From: Pustulibacterium marinum
Lineage (GTDB): Bacteria > Bacteroidota > Bacteroidia > Flavobacteriales > Flavobacteriaceae
DNA: 64,000 bases
NCBI RefSeq assembly: GCF_900116665.1
Contig: NZ_FPBK01000002.1
Coordinates: forward strand, 178,360-242,359
Direction: 5' to 3'
The first letter of the stretch is position 1; every line of letters starts with the position of its first letter. The notes under the pieces were generated by a model. That model ran no database searches, was not told where the DNA came from, and worked only from the letters and a program-made list of their open reading frames with translations. Positions 53,026 through 62,224 of the stretch are shown piece after piece. The position numbers and the translations under genes are program-made.

Positions 53026-55122
53026 TTATCTCACAAAAGCATTGGCCATACCACCATCTACATTAATGGTATTTCCGGTACTTTTATCTAAAATTCCGAT
53101 GCAAGCAAATACTCCGTTTGCAATATCGTCTGGTAAAATAATTTCGTTTAATAAATTTCGCTTCGCGTAGTGCGCAGGTAATTCTTCTACCGTAATTCCA
53201 TATGCTTTGGCACGGCCTTCTGCCCAGGCGCCTTCCCAAATTTTACTACCAACAATCACTCCGTCTGGATTTACGGTATTTACACGGATTTTATCTTTGG
53301 CCAATTCAGCAGCCAATAAACGCGTCATGTGTTGCTGTGCGGCTTTTGCTGTTCCGTAGCCTACATTGTTTGGTCCGGCAACCAATCCATTTTTACTAGC
53401 AATGTGTACAATATCACCGCCTAAACCTTGCTTGCGCATAATGTCTACAGCTTTTTTAGCCAATAAGAACTGACCTTTTACTAATACATTTTGAAGCAAT
53501 TCCCAATCGCGAATTTCGGTATCTTCTAAAGATTTAGAGATGGCTAATCCGGCAGAGTGAATTACAATATCTACACCTCCAAAAACTAAACAAGCTTCTT
53601 TGTAGGCTTTCTGAATAGAGTTTACATCGGTTACATCGCATAGAGCGGTAGCAACTTCGTCTCTTTTATAGGTTTTGAATGCACTTGCCAAATTGTCTTC
53701 ATTAATATCTGTAAGTACCACATTAGCACCTTCGGCTACCAATTTATCCGCAATTGCTTTTCCTATTCCGCCTGCTGCTCCGGTTACCAAAGCTACTTTT
53801 CTGCTCAATGGTTTTTCGGCGGGCATACGTTGTAATTTAGCTTCTTCTAGTAGCCAATATTCAATATCAAAAGCTTCTTGACGCGGTAATGAAGTGTATG
53901 CTGAAATTGCTTCGGCTCCACGCATTACGTTGATGGCATTGATATAGAATTCACTGGCAACACGAGTGGTTTGCTTGTTTTTAGCAAAGCTGAACATACC
54001 AACTCCCGGATAAATAATGATGACCGGATTTGGGTCTCTCATAGCCGGACTGTTAGCGTGTTTACAGGTTTCGTAATAGGCTTTGTATTCGTTTCTATAT
54101 TTTTCGAAAGAAGGATTTAGTTTTGCTAATACTGCTTCGGTATTCGTCAGATCTTCATCTGTAGCTAAATCTAAGATCAAGGGTTGAATTTTGGTACGTA
54201 AGAAATGATCTGGACAAGAAGTTCCCATAGGAGCTAATCGTTCTAAATCATTACTGTTAATGTACTCTAATACCACATCGGTATCTGTAAAATGACCAAT
54301 CATTCTGTTTTCAGAAGAAGCCAATCCTCTTAATAATGGCATTAACTGAGCCGCTTTTTCTTTACGTTCTGCCGGTGGTAAGGATGCTAATTTTTGTCCG
54401 CCAAAAACACTTCCTTTTTCTTTTATTTTCTTGTTGATATATTCAGAAGCGGTTTCAATTACTTCTAAGCTGTTAATGTAGCATTCGTAAGAGGTATCTC
54501 CCCAAGTGAATAAACCGTGACTTCCTAAAACAATTCCACGAATTCCCGGATTATCATTCAAGCATTTTTCTAGCTGTAACCCAAGATCAAAACCTGGTCG
54601 TTGCCAAGGAACCCAACCCATAGTGTCTCCCCAAATTTCTTTGGTAATTTGCTCACTATCTTGTGCTGCGGCAACAGCAATCAAAGCATCTGGGTGAAGG
54701 TGATCTATATGTTTAAAAGGAAGTAAACCATGTAAAGGTGTGTCTATCGAAGGCGCTTTACTATCAAGATCATAAATACAATGGTTAAAAAGGCCAACCA
54801 TGCGGTCTTCATCAGCTAAACCACCATATACATTTTTCAAATCTCTTAATCTATTGGTATACAAACCGGCAATACCTTTACGGGTAAGTGTACCAATATC
54901 TCCACCTGAACCTTTCACCCACATTACTTCTACCTCTTCATTGGTCAACGGATCTTTTTCTATAGTTTTACAACTTGTGTTTCCTCCACCATAGTTAGTT
55001 ATTCTTAGATCGGAACCTAAAATATTTGATCGGTATAGAAACAATTCTACCTGATCATCTCCTAAAGATGCTGTTTTGGCTTCATCCCAAAGATAATCTA
55101 CATACTGAAACGTTTTTTCCAT
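53026..55122 (-). CDS. rhaEW: Bifunctional rhamnulose-1-phosphate aldolase / L-lactaldehyde dehydrogenase
   Basis: This fused enzyme splits rhamnulose 1-phosphate into DHAP and L-lactaldehyde and then oxidises the latter to L-lactate. The N-terminal class II aldolase part shows NYGGGNTSCK, HIDHLHPDALIAVAAAQ and GSHGLFTWG (zinc His residues). The C-terminal SDR part has the NAD motif TGAAGGIG and the catalytic set Ser in HIASKNG with YGTAK. The start is taken at 55122 (MEKTFQYVDYLW). Starts at 55140 and 55152 exist, but the latter falls in the -7 box. It resembles the RhaEW/YuxG group known from other bacteria. Confidence 0.9.
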   Translation of the reverse strand: MEKTFQYVDYLWDEAKTASLGDDQVELFLYRSNILGSDLRITNYGGGNTSCKTIEKDPLTNEEVEVMWVKGSGGDIGTLTRKGIAGLYTNRLRDLKNVYGGLADEDRMVGLFNHCIYDLDSKAPSIDTPLHGLLPFKHIDHLHPDALIAVAAAQDSEQITKEIWGDTMGWVPWQRPGFDLGLQLEKCLNDNPGIRGIVLGSHGLFTWGDTSYECYINSLEVIETASEYINKKIKEKGSVFGGQKLASLPPAERKEKAAQLMPLLRGLASSENRMIGHFTDTDVVLEYINSNDLERLAPMGTSCPDHFLRTKIQPLILDLATDEDLTNTEAVLAKLNPSFEKYRNEYKAYYETCKHANSPAMRDPNPVIIIYPGVGMFSFAKNKQTTRVASEFYINAINVMRGAEAISAYTSLPRQEAFDIEYWLLEEAKLQRMPAEKPLSRKVALVTGAAGGIGKAIADKLVAEGANVVLTDINEDNLASAFKTYKRDEVATALCDVTDVNSIQKAYKEACLVFGGVDIVIHSAGLAISKSLEDTEIRDWELLQNVLVKGQFLLAKKAVDIMRKQGLGGDIVHIASKNGLVAGPNNVGYGTAKAAQQHMTRLLAAELAKDKIRVNTVNPDGVIVGSKIWEGAWAEGRAKAYGITVEELPAHYAKRNLLNEIILPDDIANGVFACIGILDKSTGNTINVDGGMANAFVR

Positions 55123-55149
55123 TTTATGATTTAATTTCATTAAGCTTTT

Positions 55150-55194
55150 CAAATGTAGTTGTTACATTTTCTGACTCCATCCTGTGCTATACTG
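55150..55194 (-). promoter_or_regulatory. Island regulon operator and promoter of the rhamnose operon
   Basis: Leftward CAGTATA-GCA-CAGGATG (55194-55178), exactly 20 bp, then TACATTTG (55157-55150), a perfect TAnnTTTG. It is in the divergent gap between the fused aldolase gene and the GntR regulator gene. Confidence 0.75.
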
Positions 55195-55278
55195 CTTATT
55201 TTAATAATTTTTATATCTTGTTTTTGAAAACTTATAATTATTTTAGAGAATTAATAGAACAGACTAACCATAGTATAA

Positions 55279-56328
55279 ATGTTATCGAAAACCTTTGAGA
55301 TTACCATAGACTCAGAATCTCGGATTCCAAAATACAAGCAAATTGTAGATTCCGTTATCAATGATATTGCCCAGGGAAATATAAAAATAGGAGAGCGTAT
55401 TCCTTCTATTAATGAACTTAGTGAACATTTACTTTTAAGTAGAGATACCGTAGAGAAAGCATATAAACTTTTAAAAGAAAAGAAGATTATTGTATCGGTA
55501 AAAGGGAAAGGATATTACACATCTAAAACCGAGTTGATTTCCAAAACAAATGTCCTTTTTTTGGTCAATAAGCCGAGTACATATAAGTTGATGATCTATA
55601 ATTCTTTTGTAAATACACTAGGAATTAATGGGCATGTAAACTTGTTCATCTATCATTGTGATGAATCATTATTTGTAAATTATTTAGAGCGCAATATTGG
55701 ATATTACGATTATTACGTAATAATGCCGCATTTTAGAGATGAGAACCTAAATCATTTGAGTTATACGGATAAAGTTATTAAAACTTTGGAGCGTATACCT
55801 AAGAACCAACTCATTATGCTAGATAATACGAAGCCGGCTATTAAGGGCGATTATGGGTCTATTTATCAAGATTTTAACGATGATATTTATAGTGCTTTAA
55901 AAGAAGGGTTAGATAAGATAAAGAAGTATGACAAGATTATTTTGGTATACCCATCTTCATCGGTAAACCCATATCCTAAAAGAATTGTACACGGGTTTAA
56001 AAGGTTTTGTATTGAGTTTGATATCGATTTTGAAATTCTGGATGAAATTTATGACGATATGGAATTGCAAAGTAAGGATGTGTATATAACCATTCAGGAA
56101 CGTGATTTGGTTAATTTGGTTAGGCAAGTACGTGCTAAAAATCTAGAAATGGCAAAGGATATAGGAATTATATCCTATAATGAAACTCCGCTTAAGGAAT
56201 TATTAGGCATCACAGTTATTAGTACAGATTTCAAAGCAATGGGAGAATCTGCGGCATATATGGTGTTGAAAAACAAGAAAGAAAGCGTTAAAAACGTCTT
56301 TAAGTATATCGAAAGAAATTCTTTGTAG
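55279..56328 (+). CDS. GntR-family regulator with LacI-like sugar-sensing domain
   Basis: This 349-residue regulator has an N-terminal GntR winged helix (about residues 8-75: PKYKQIVDSVINDIAQGNIKIGERIPSINELSEHLLLSRDTVEKAYKLL). A periplasmic-binding-protein-like domain of the LacI/AraR kind follows (NVLFLVNKPSTYKLMIYNSF to the C-terminal TDFKAMGESAAYMVL). That architecture senses a small sugar. It is divergent from the rhamnose operon and is the only regulator inside the island, so L-rhamnose or a pathway intermediate is the likely signal. Whether it binds the direct repeats is not certain, since such dimers usually prefer inverted repeats. Confidence 0.87.
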   Translation: MLSKTFEITIDSESRIPKYKQIVDSVINDIAQGNIKIGERIPSINELSEHLLLSRDTVEKAYKLLKEKKIIVSVKGKGYYTSKTELISKTNVLFLVNKPSTYKLMIYNSFVNTLGINGHVNLFIYHCDESLFVNYLERNIGYYDYYVIMPHFRDENLNHLSYTDKVIKTLERIPKNQLIMLDNTKPAIKGDYGSIYQDFNDDIYSALKEGLDKIKKYDKIILVYPSSSVNPYPKRIVHGFKRFCIEFDIDFEILDEIYDDMELQSKDVYITIQERDLVNLVRQVRAKNLEMAKDIGIISYNETPLKELLGITVISTDFKAMGESAAYMVLKNKKESVKNVFKYIERNSL

Positions 56329-56362
56329 CTTACGATGCAATCGATTACTTCCGTTAAAAGCT

Positions 56363-56407
56363 CAGGATACAACAGGATAGCGATACTGAAAATTGCTGGT
56401 AATTTCA
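56363..56407 (+). promoter_or_regulatory. Island regulon operator and promoter of GH106 operon
   Basis: CAGGATA-CAA-CAGGATA (56363-56379) is the copy with two identical halves. After exactly 20 bp lies TAATTTCA (56400-56407), which matches the TAnnTT core but not the last two bases of the -7 consensus. The GH106 ATG is 46 bp further. Confidence 0.65.
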
Positions 56408-56453
56408 CACGATAAAAAGAAAACGTTTTCGTTTGAAAAGAATACAACTTTAA

Positions 56454-59174
56454 ATGAATTTTATTAAAAATAGTTTTGTGTGTATCTGTGCCATGGTGAG
56501 CTTGCAAATGGCAGCGCAAACCACCACCACCACAACAACAACAAATGCATGGCAAAATACCAATAACGAAGCCAAACCCTGGACTCGCTGGTGGTGGATG
56601 GGAAGCGCCGTAGACAAGCACAATATTAAAAACCACTTGGTGCAATTTCAAAAAGCGGGTCTTGGCGGTGTAGAAATCACACCGATTTATGGAGTAAAAG
56701 GGGAAGAAGCTAATTTTTTAGAATTTTGGTCTCCTGAATATTTAGAAGTGCTTTCATATACCATTAAAACTGCCGATAGTTTAGGTTTGGGCGTAGATAT
56801 GGTATTGGGAACCGGTTGGCCGTACGGCGGTAAGCAGGTAAATCTGGAAGATGCTGCTTCTAAACTGGTTTACAAGAAAATTGATATCAAAAAAGGAGAG
56901 AAGTTTGAAGGCTCCATACTGCCCGAAAAAGCCAAACACCTTACACTACAAGCGGTCATGGCTTTTAGCTCTAATAAAGCAGAAAACATCACAGCGAAAG
57001 TAACGGCTGAAAATACCATTAAATGGAAAGCTAAAAAAGGAGATTATACTATTTATGCCTTGTTTTTAGGGAAAACCGGACAGCAGGTAAAACGAGCAGC
57101 TCCAGGGGGAAAAGGCTATACGTTAGATCATTTTTCACACAAAGCGTTACAAAACTATGTCAGCTTTTACCATAGCGCTTTTGCCAATATGGAAGAACGC
57201 CCAACCACTATTTTCAACGATAGTTATGAGGTGTACGGAACCACGTTTACGCCTGATTTTTTAGCACAGTTTGAAAAACGTCGCGGTTATAGTTTGTTAC
57301 CGCATCTAAATCAATTGTTGCTAGAAGAACCCGACGATATTGCTAATCGCATCAAGTCCGATTTTAGAGAAACTATTTCTGATATTTTACTGGAAGAATT
57401 TGATAGACCGTGGACCAAATGGGCAAACGGTTATGGTATGAAAACGCGTTTACAAGCGCATGGTTCTCCCGGAAATTTAATCGATTTGTATGCTTCTGCA
57501 GATATTCCAGAATGTGAAACCTTTGGTTCTATGCCGTTTGATATTCCCGGATATCGAAGAGATCCTGAAAATATTCGTAAAGGTGATGCCAATCCCATTA
57601 TGTTGAAGTTTTCGTCTTCGGCAGCGCATATTTCGGGCAAACCCTTAACGTCATCGGAATCGTTTACATGGTTGCGAGAGCATTTCAAAACCGCTTTATC
57701 GCATACCAAACCAGAAGCAGAAGAGTTGTTCTTAAACGGTGTAAATCACTTGTTTTTGCACGGTTCTACCTATTCGCCGGAAAGAGCTGCTTGGCCGGGA
57801 TGGAAGTTTTACGCATCCGTGAATTTTAGTCCGCAAAACACCATTTGGGCCGATGCCGATGCCATGTTTTCTTATGTGAAAAATGTACAAACGTATTTGC
57901 AAAAAGGAACTTCAGACAACGAACATTTGGTGTATTGGCCAATTCATGACGTATGGAATTCCTATTTTGAAGGCAAGCTGTTTGTGCAGTTAAAAATACA
58001 CTCGTTGGAAGAGTGGTTGTTGCCCACCAATTTTTATAAACTCTCCACAAATCTTATCGAAAAAGGCTATACCATTGACTTTATCTCAGACCGATTTATT
58101 GAGGAAGCTAAAGTGGTAAACGGAGAAATTCAGTTACCGGGCGGTACTTTTAAAAGTATCATTATCCCAAAAAGTAAATTCATTCCGTTGGCAACTATGC
58201 GAAAATTACAAGAACTAAAAGCAGCTGGCGGAAACATTATTTTTGAAGGATTGCCGGCAAGCGTTCCCGGATTTTTTCAGTACGAAAAGCAAAACAGTCA
58301 ATTACAACAATTGCTAAAAGAGGTTTCGGTTTCAGAAGATGTGTTGGCAAGTTTAGCAGCAAACAATAACCAACCGGAAACCTTGGTGACTACTGGATTA
58401 AAATTCATCAGAAGAAGTTACGAAGGTGGTAAAATCTACTATTTAGTCAATCATACGGCGAAAAAAATAGATACGCTGATTCCTTTAAATACAAACGAAA
58501 AAGAAGTATTGCTGTTAGATCCGTTAACGGAAAAAGTAGGGAAGGCTAAGGTTGTTCAAAAAGGAAATCAAACGTTTATCAAATTGCAATTGGCTTCGGG
58601 CGATGCTATCATTGCGCAATCCGGAGATCATTTTGATGTGGCAGAGTGGACGTATTTTGAAGAACAATCGAAACAGTATGCCATAGAAGGAAACTGGGAA
58701 TTGACTTTTGAAAATGGCGGACCAACCATACCGGAATCAATAGAATTGTCAACTTTAACCGATTGGACAAAGATCAATGAGGAAACAACCAATTTTTCAG
58801 GAACAGGCGTATACACAATTTCCTTTGAAAATCCGGATGCGAGTGTTCACAATTGGAATTTAGATTTAGGGAATGTTCGCGAAAGTGCTGAGGTGTATTT
58901 AAATGGCGAATACCTGCAAACACTTTGGTCAGTACCGTTTACTTTACAGCTTTCCAACCTAAAAGAGGGAACAAATCAACTCACGATAAAAGTCACCAAT
59001 TTGGCTGCAAATCGTTTACGCGCTAAGGAAATGCGAGGCGAGGAGTGGAAGAATTTCTACGAAATTAATATGGTAACCAAAGATTATCAAAAATTTGATG
59101 CCACACTCTGGAAACCAATGCCATCCGGGTTGTTGTCTACCATCAATTTAATTCCATTAAAAGAAATCGATTAA
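56454..59174 (+). CDS. GH106 alpha-L-rhamnosidase
   Basis: This 906-residue secreted enzyme removes alpha-L-rhamnose from oligosaccharides, for example from RG-I fragments after lyase action. After the signal peptide a run of eight Thr precedes the family start WQNTNNEAKPWTRWWWMGSAVDK. GGVEITPIYGVKGEE and MVLGTGWPYGGKQV are typical GH106 barrel segments. The C-terminus has a galactose-binding-like beta domain (WNLDLGNVRESAEVYLNGEYL). It is somewhat shorter than the largest GH106 proteins but appears complete. It leads a four-gene rightward operon. Confidence 0.9.
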   Translation: MNFIKNSFVCICAMVSLQMAAQTTTTTTTTNAWQNTNNEAKPWTRWWWMGSAVDKHNIKNHLVQFQKAGLGGVEITPIYGVKGEEANFLEFWSPEYLEVLSYTIKTADSLGLGVDMVLGTGWPYGGKQVNLEDAASKLVYKKIDIKKGEKFEGSILPEKAKHLTLQAVMAFSSNKAENITAKVTAENTIKWKAKKGDYTIYALFLGKTGQQVKRAAPGGKGYTLDHFSHKALQNYVSFYHSAFANMEERPTTIFNDSYEVYGTTFTPDFLAQFEKRRGYSLLPHLNQLLLEEPDDIANRIKSDFRETISDILLEEFDRPWTKWANGYGMKTRLQAHGSPGNLIDLYASADIPECETFGSMPFDIPGYRRDPENIRKGDANPIMLKFSSSAAHISGKPLTSSESFTWLREHFKTALSHTKPEAEELFLNGVNHLFLHGSTYSPERAAWPGWKFYASVNFSPQNTIWADADAMFSYVKNVQTYLQKGTSDNEHLVYWPIHDVWNSYFEGKLFVQLKIHSLEEWLLPTNFYKLSTNLIEKGYTIDFISDRFIEEAKVVNGEIQLPGGTFKSIIIPKSKFIPLATMRKLQELKAAGGNIIFEGLPASVPGFFQYEKQNSQLQQLLKEVSVSEDVLASLAANNNQPETLVTTGLKFIRRSYEGGKIYYLVNHTAKKIDTLIPLNTNEKEVLLLDPLTEKVGKAKVVQKGNQTFIKLQLASGDAIIAQSGDHFDVAEWTYFEEQSKQYAIEGNWELTFENGGPTIPESIELSTLTDWTKINEETTNFSGTGVYTISFENPDASVHNWNLDLGNVRESAEVYLNGEYLQTLWSVPFTLQLSNLKEGTNQLTIKVTNLAANRLRAKEMRGEEWKNFYEINMVTKDYQKFDATLWKPMPSGLLSTINLIPLKEID

Positions 59175-59182
59175 CGAGAACT

Positions 59183-60310
59183 ATGAAAAAAATATATGCA
59201 TTTTGTTTGGCTGCTTTGAGTGCAGCAAGTGTCACGGCGCAAGAAGCTATCAACCGTGAGGAAGTTTTGAAAACCCTGGAAACCACCAATGGATATTTTA
59301 TGAAAAAGTGGCCCGATGTGGGCAAAACCATCATCACCAACAAAGAACGTCCCAGCAATATCTGGACACGCGGTGTGTATTATGAAGGTTTGATGGCTTT
59401 GCACGAAATTATGCCAAGAGATGTGTATTACAAATATGCGTTAGATTGGGCCGATTTTCACCAATGGGGATTCCGTAGTGGTAATGAAACCAGAAATGCC
59501 GATGATTATTGTGCAGCTCAAACTTATATAGATTTATACAATTTACAACCAAATCCAGAGAAATTAAAAAACACAAGAGCTTGTATGCAAAAGTTCTTAC
59601 ATACACCGGAAGATGCCGATTGGGATTGGATTGATGCCATACAAATGGGAATGCCGGTGTTTGCTAAAATGGGTGTTTTAGAAAACGATGATCGCTACTT
59701 TCAGAAAATGTACGATATGTACATGGAAACTCGTAACGAAATTGGTGGACACGGATTGTTTCATGAAGTCGAGGGCTTATGGTGGCGCGATGCAGATTTC
59801 GATCCGCCATACACAGAACCTAACGGAGAAGATTCGTATTGGAGCCGTGGAAATGGTTGGGTAATTGCTGCGTTAGCTAAGGTGTTGGCGATTATTCCGG
59901 AAGGAACTATTGGAGAAGAGCAATACAAAAGCGATTTGAAATTAATGGCGGAAGCCTTGGTAAAAGTGCAACGTAAAGATGGATTTTGGAATGTGAGTTT
60001 ACACGATCCCAAGCATTTTGGAGGCAAAGAACTTTCGGGTACTGCTTTGTTTGTATACGGAATGGCTTATGGCGTAAACAATGGAATTCTCGATAGAAAA
60101 ACCTATCTTCCTGTGATTGAAAAAGCATGGAATGCTATGGTTGAAAAAGGGGTTCACGAAAACGGATTTTTAGGTTGGGTACAATCTACCGGAAAAGAGC
60201 CTAAAGATGGTCAGCCGTTGGCTTATGACAAAACTCCAGATTTTGAAGACTACGGATTAGGATGCTTTTTATTAGCAGGAACTGAAGTATATCGTATCGA
60301 AACCAAATAA
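59183..60310 (+). CDS. GH105 unsaturated rhamnogalacturonyl hydrolase
   Basis: This 375-residue (alpha/alpha)6 enzyme hydrates and releases the unsaturated uronic acid left by rhamnogalacturonan lyase, as does Bacillus YteR. A signal peptide (MKKIYAFCLAALSAASVTAQ) sends it out of the cytoplasm. The catalytic Asp is likely Asp151 in DWIDAIQMGMPVF. SRGNGWVIAALAKVL and LSGTALFVYGMAYG are conserved in the family. It begins 9 bp after the GH106 stop and matches the PL11 enzyme in function. Confidence 0.92.
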   Translation: MKKIYAFCLAALSAASVTAQEAINREEVLKTLETTNGYFMKKWPDVGKTIITNKERPSNIWTRGVYYEGLMALHEIMPRDVYYKYALDWADFHQWGFRSGNETRNADDYCAAQTYIDLYNLQPNPEKLKNTRACMQKFLHTPEDADWDWIDAIQMGMPVFAKMGVLENDDRYFQKMYDMYMETRNEIGGHGLFHEVEGLWWRDADFDPPYTEPNGEDSYWSRGNGWVIAALAKVLAIIPEGTIGEEQYKSDLKLMAEALVKVQRKDGFWNVSLHDPKHFGGKELSGTALFVYGMAYGVNNGILDRKTYLPVIEKAWNAMVEKGVHENGFLGWVQSTGKEPKDGQPLAYDKTPDFEDYGLGCFLLAGTEVYRIETK

Positions 60311-60312
60311 AG

Positions 60313-61227
60313 ATGTATAGAATAAGTTTGTTGGTTTGGCTGTTAGTGAGTGGTTTGCTCAATGCACAAGATGCAGAAATTGCTATCTGGAAAGATCATA
60401 TTCCGGGAAGCATTAGCAATCCAAACTATCAGGAAGAACAACAATTTAAAGACGGAGAAATACGTGGCGTGAGTAAGGTGACAGAACCTACCATCAGTGT
60501 TTTTTTGGCCAAGGAAAATCCGCAACAAACCGCTGTGATTATTTTTCCCGGCGGTGGCTACAGTCATTTATCCATTAACAAAGAAGGATATAAAGTAGCA
60601 CAATGGTTAAATACACAAGGAATTTCAGCCTTTGTAGTGAAATATAGATTACCCGATGCCAGTATTATGGAGAATCCTGCTGTTGGTCCTTTGCAAGATG
60701 CGCAGGAAGCTATCAGAATAATTCGTGCTAATGCTGAAAAATATCATCTCGATCCATCTAAAATAGGAATCTTAGGGTTTTCCGCAGGCGGACATTTAGC
60801 TGCTACCTTATCAACGCATTTTGATGAAGAGGTGTATACTTCAGCATACAAAGTAAGCGCCAGACCCGATTTTTCTATATTGATCTATCCGGTGATCAGT
60901 ATGCAAGAAGGCATTACACATCAAGGTTCTAAAGATCATTTATTGGGCAAAAAGCCTTCAAAAAAAACAGTTACCCATTTTTCTAACGAAACTCAGGTAA
61001 CTGCCAACACACCGCCTACGTTTTTGGTGCATGCGGTAGACGATTCCGGAGTCCCAGTAGAAAATAGCATCAACTACTTAAAAGCATTAAAAGCACATGG
61101 TGTCAAAGCAGAAATGCACTTGTACGAGAATGGCGGACATGGTTTTGGTTTAGGAAGACAAGTAACCAACAATCAATGGCCGGAAGCTTTGTTGAAATGG
61201 TTTCAATTACATAAAATTTTAAAATAA
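60313..61227 (+). CDS. Secreted alpha/beta-hydrolase esterase
   Basis: This 304-residue protein has a signal peptide and an alpha/beta hydrolase fold of the BD-FAE/acetyl-xylan-esterase-like type. The oxyanion region is IIFPGGGYSHL and the nucleophile Ser is in GILGFSAGGHLA. The acid Asp is in HAVDDSGVP, and the His is in ENGGHGFG. It probably removes acetyl or other acyl groups from the sugars handled by its GH106 and GH105 neighbours. The gene follows GH105 by 2 bp. Confidence 0.83.
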   Translation: MYRISLLVWLLVSGLLNAQDAEIAIWKDHIPGSISNPNYQEEQQFKDGEIRGVSKVTEPTISVFLAKENPQQTAVIIFPGGGYSHLSINKEGYKVAQWLNTQGISAFVVKYRLPDASIMENPAVGPLQDAQEAIRIIRANAEKYHLDPSKIGILGFSAGGHLAATLSTHFDEEVYTSAYKVSARPDFSILIYPVISMQEGITHQGSKDHLLGKKPSKKTVTHFSNETQVTANTPPTFLVHAVDDSGVPVENSINYLKALKAHGVKAEMHLYENGGHGFGLGRQVTNNQWPEALLKWFQLHKILK

Positions 61228-61230
61228 GAT

Positions 61231-62157
61231 ATGATGAAAAAGAAGTTGTTTTTGTTCTGTAGTTTATTTGCACTTTTTGCACATGCTCAAGATGTATATC
61301 TGTTTAGCTATTTCAAAGGAAATGGAGAAGATGGTTTGCACTTGGCATATAGCGAAGATGCTTTGCACTGGAAAGCATTGCATGATGACAAAGCAATTCT
61401 AGAACCCAAAATAGGAGAACAAAAACTCATGCGCGATCCGTGTATTATTCGCGGTGGCGATGGAAAGTTTCATATGGTTTGGACAACGGGTTGGACAGAA
61501 CGTGGTATAGGATATGCTTCGTCAGACGATTTAATTCATTGGTCAGGACAAAGATTACTTTTTGTAATGCATGATGAAAAAACAGCTCGTAATTGTTGGG
61601 CTCCAGAAATTACTTATGATGAAAAATCAAAGGAATATATGATCTATTGGGCCACTACGATTCCGGGGAAGTTTCCTGAAACGCAATCGGAAATGGAAAA
61701 CGCATACAACCATAGAATGTATTACACAACCACAAAAGATTTCATCAATTATACGCCAACCAAATTATTATATGAGCCAGGGTTTAATGTGATAGATGCC
61801 ACCATTCAAAAAAAGGGAGATAAGTTTATCATGTTTTTAAAAGATGAAACGAGAGAGCCGGTAGCAAAGAACATTAAAATTGCATATGCTGATGCTTTAA
61901 CTGGTCCGTATTCAGAGGCGAGCGAGCCTATTACTGGAAATTATTGGGCAGAAGGGCCTACTGCGGTAGCAATTGATGGATCATATATCGTATATTTTGA
62001 TAAATACAGAGATCACAAATATGGCGCTGTAACTTCTAAAGATCTCAAACATTGGGATGATATTTCTGATGAAATTCAATTTCCGTCAGGATTGCGTCAT
62101 GGAACGGTATTTAAAGTGACCAAAGAAGAATTTGAGGCCTTGCAGGAAAACTTATAG
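61231..62157 (+). CDS. GH43-like five-bladed propeller glycosidase
   Basis: This 308-residue secreted protein (signal peptide ending AHAQ) shows the three-acid pattern of GH43-like enzymes: Asp69 in KLMRDPCII, Asp in FNVIDATIQ and Glu in NYWAEGPTA. The blade segment NCWAPEITYDEKSKEYMIYWATT is typical. Subfamily and substrate are not recognisable by eye; arabinose or galactose side chains are likely targets. It is 3 bp after the esterase gene and closes the island, since a response regulator gene follows. Confidence 0.75.
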   Translation: MMKKKLFLFCSLFALFAHAQDVYLFSYFKGNGEDGLHLAYSEDALHWKALHDDKAILEPKIGEQKLMRDPCIIRGGDGKFHMVWTTGWTERGIGYASSDDLIHWSGQRLLFVMHDEKTARNCWAPEITYDEKSKEYMIYWATTIPGKFPETQSEMENAYNHRMYYTTTKDFINYTPTKLLYEPGFNVIDATIQKKGDKFIMFLKDETREPVAKNIKIAYADALTGPYSEASEPITGNYWAEGPTAVAIDGSYIVYFDKYRDHKYGAVTSKDLKHWDDISDEIQFPSGLRHGTVFKVTKEEFEALQENL

Positions 62158-62224
62158 CCGTATTCACAATTAGGTTACTTTTTTAGAAATTTCTATATTT
62201 ATCCTTCGCTTCAAGAAGATACAA

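Noticed and set aside
18627-62157. Reading the island as an ulvan utilisation locus
   Set aside because: Rhamnose, glucuronate and sulfate fit ulvan, but no ulvan lyase type (PL24, PL25, PL28) is seen, whereas PL11, CE12 and GH106 point to rhamnogalacturonan. A sulfated relative stays open.
18575-62224. Search for integrase, transposase or attachment repeats at the island ends
   Set aside because: No mobile-element gene or convincing direct repeat was found in the 52-bp and 67-bp border gaps, so no mobile element is reported.
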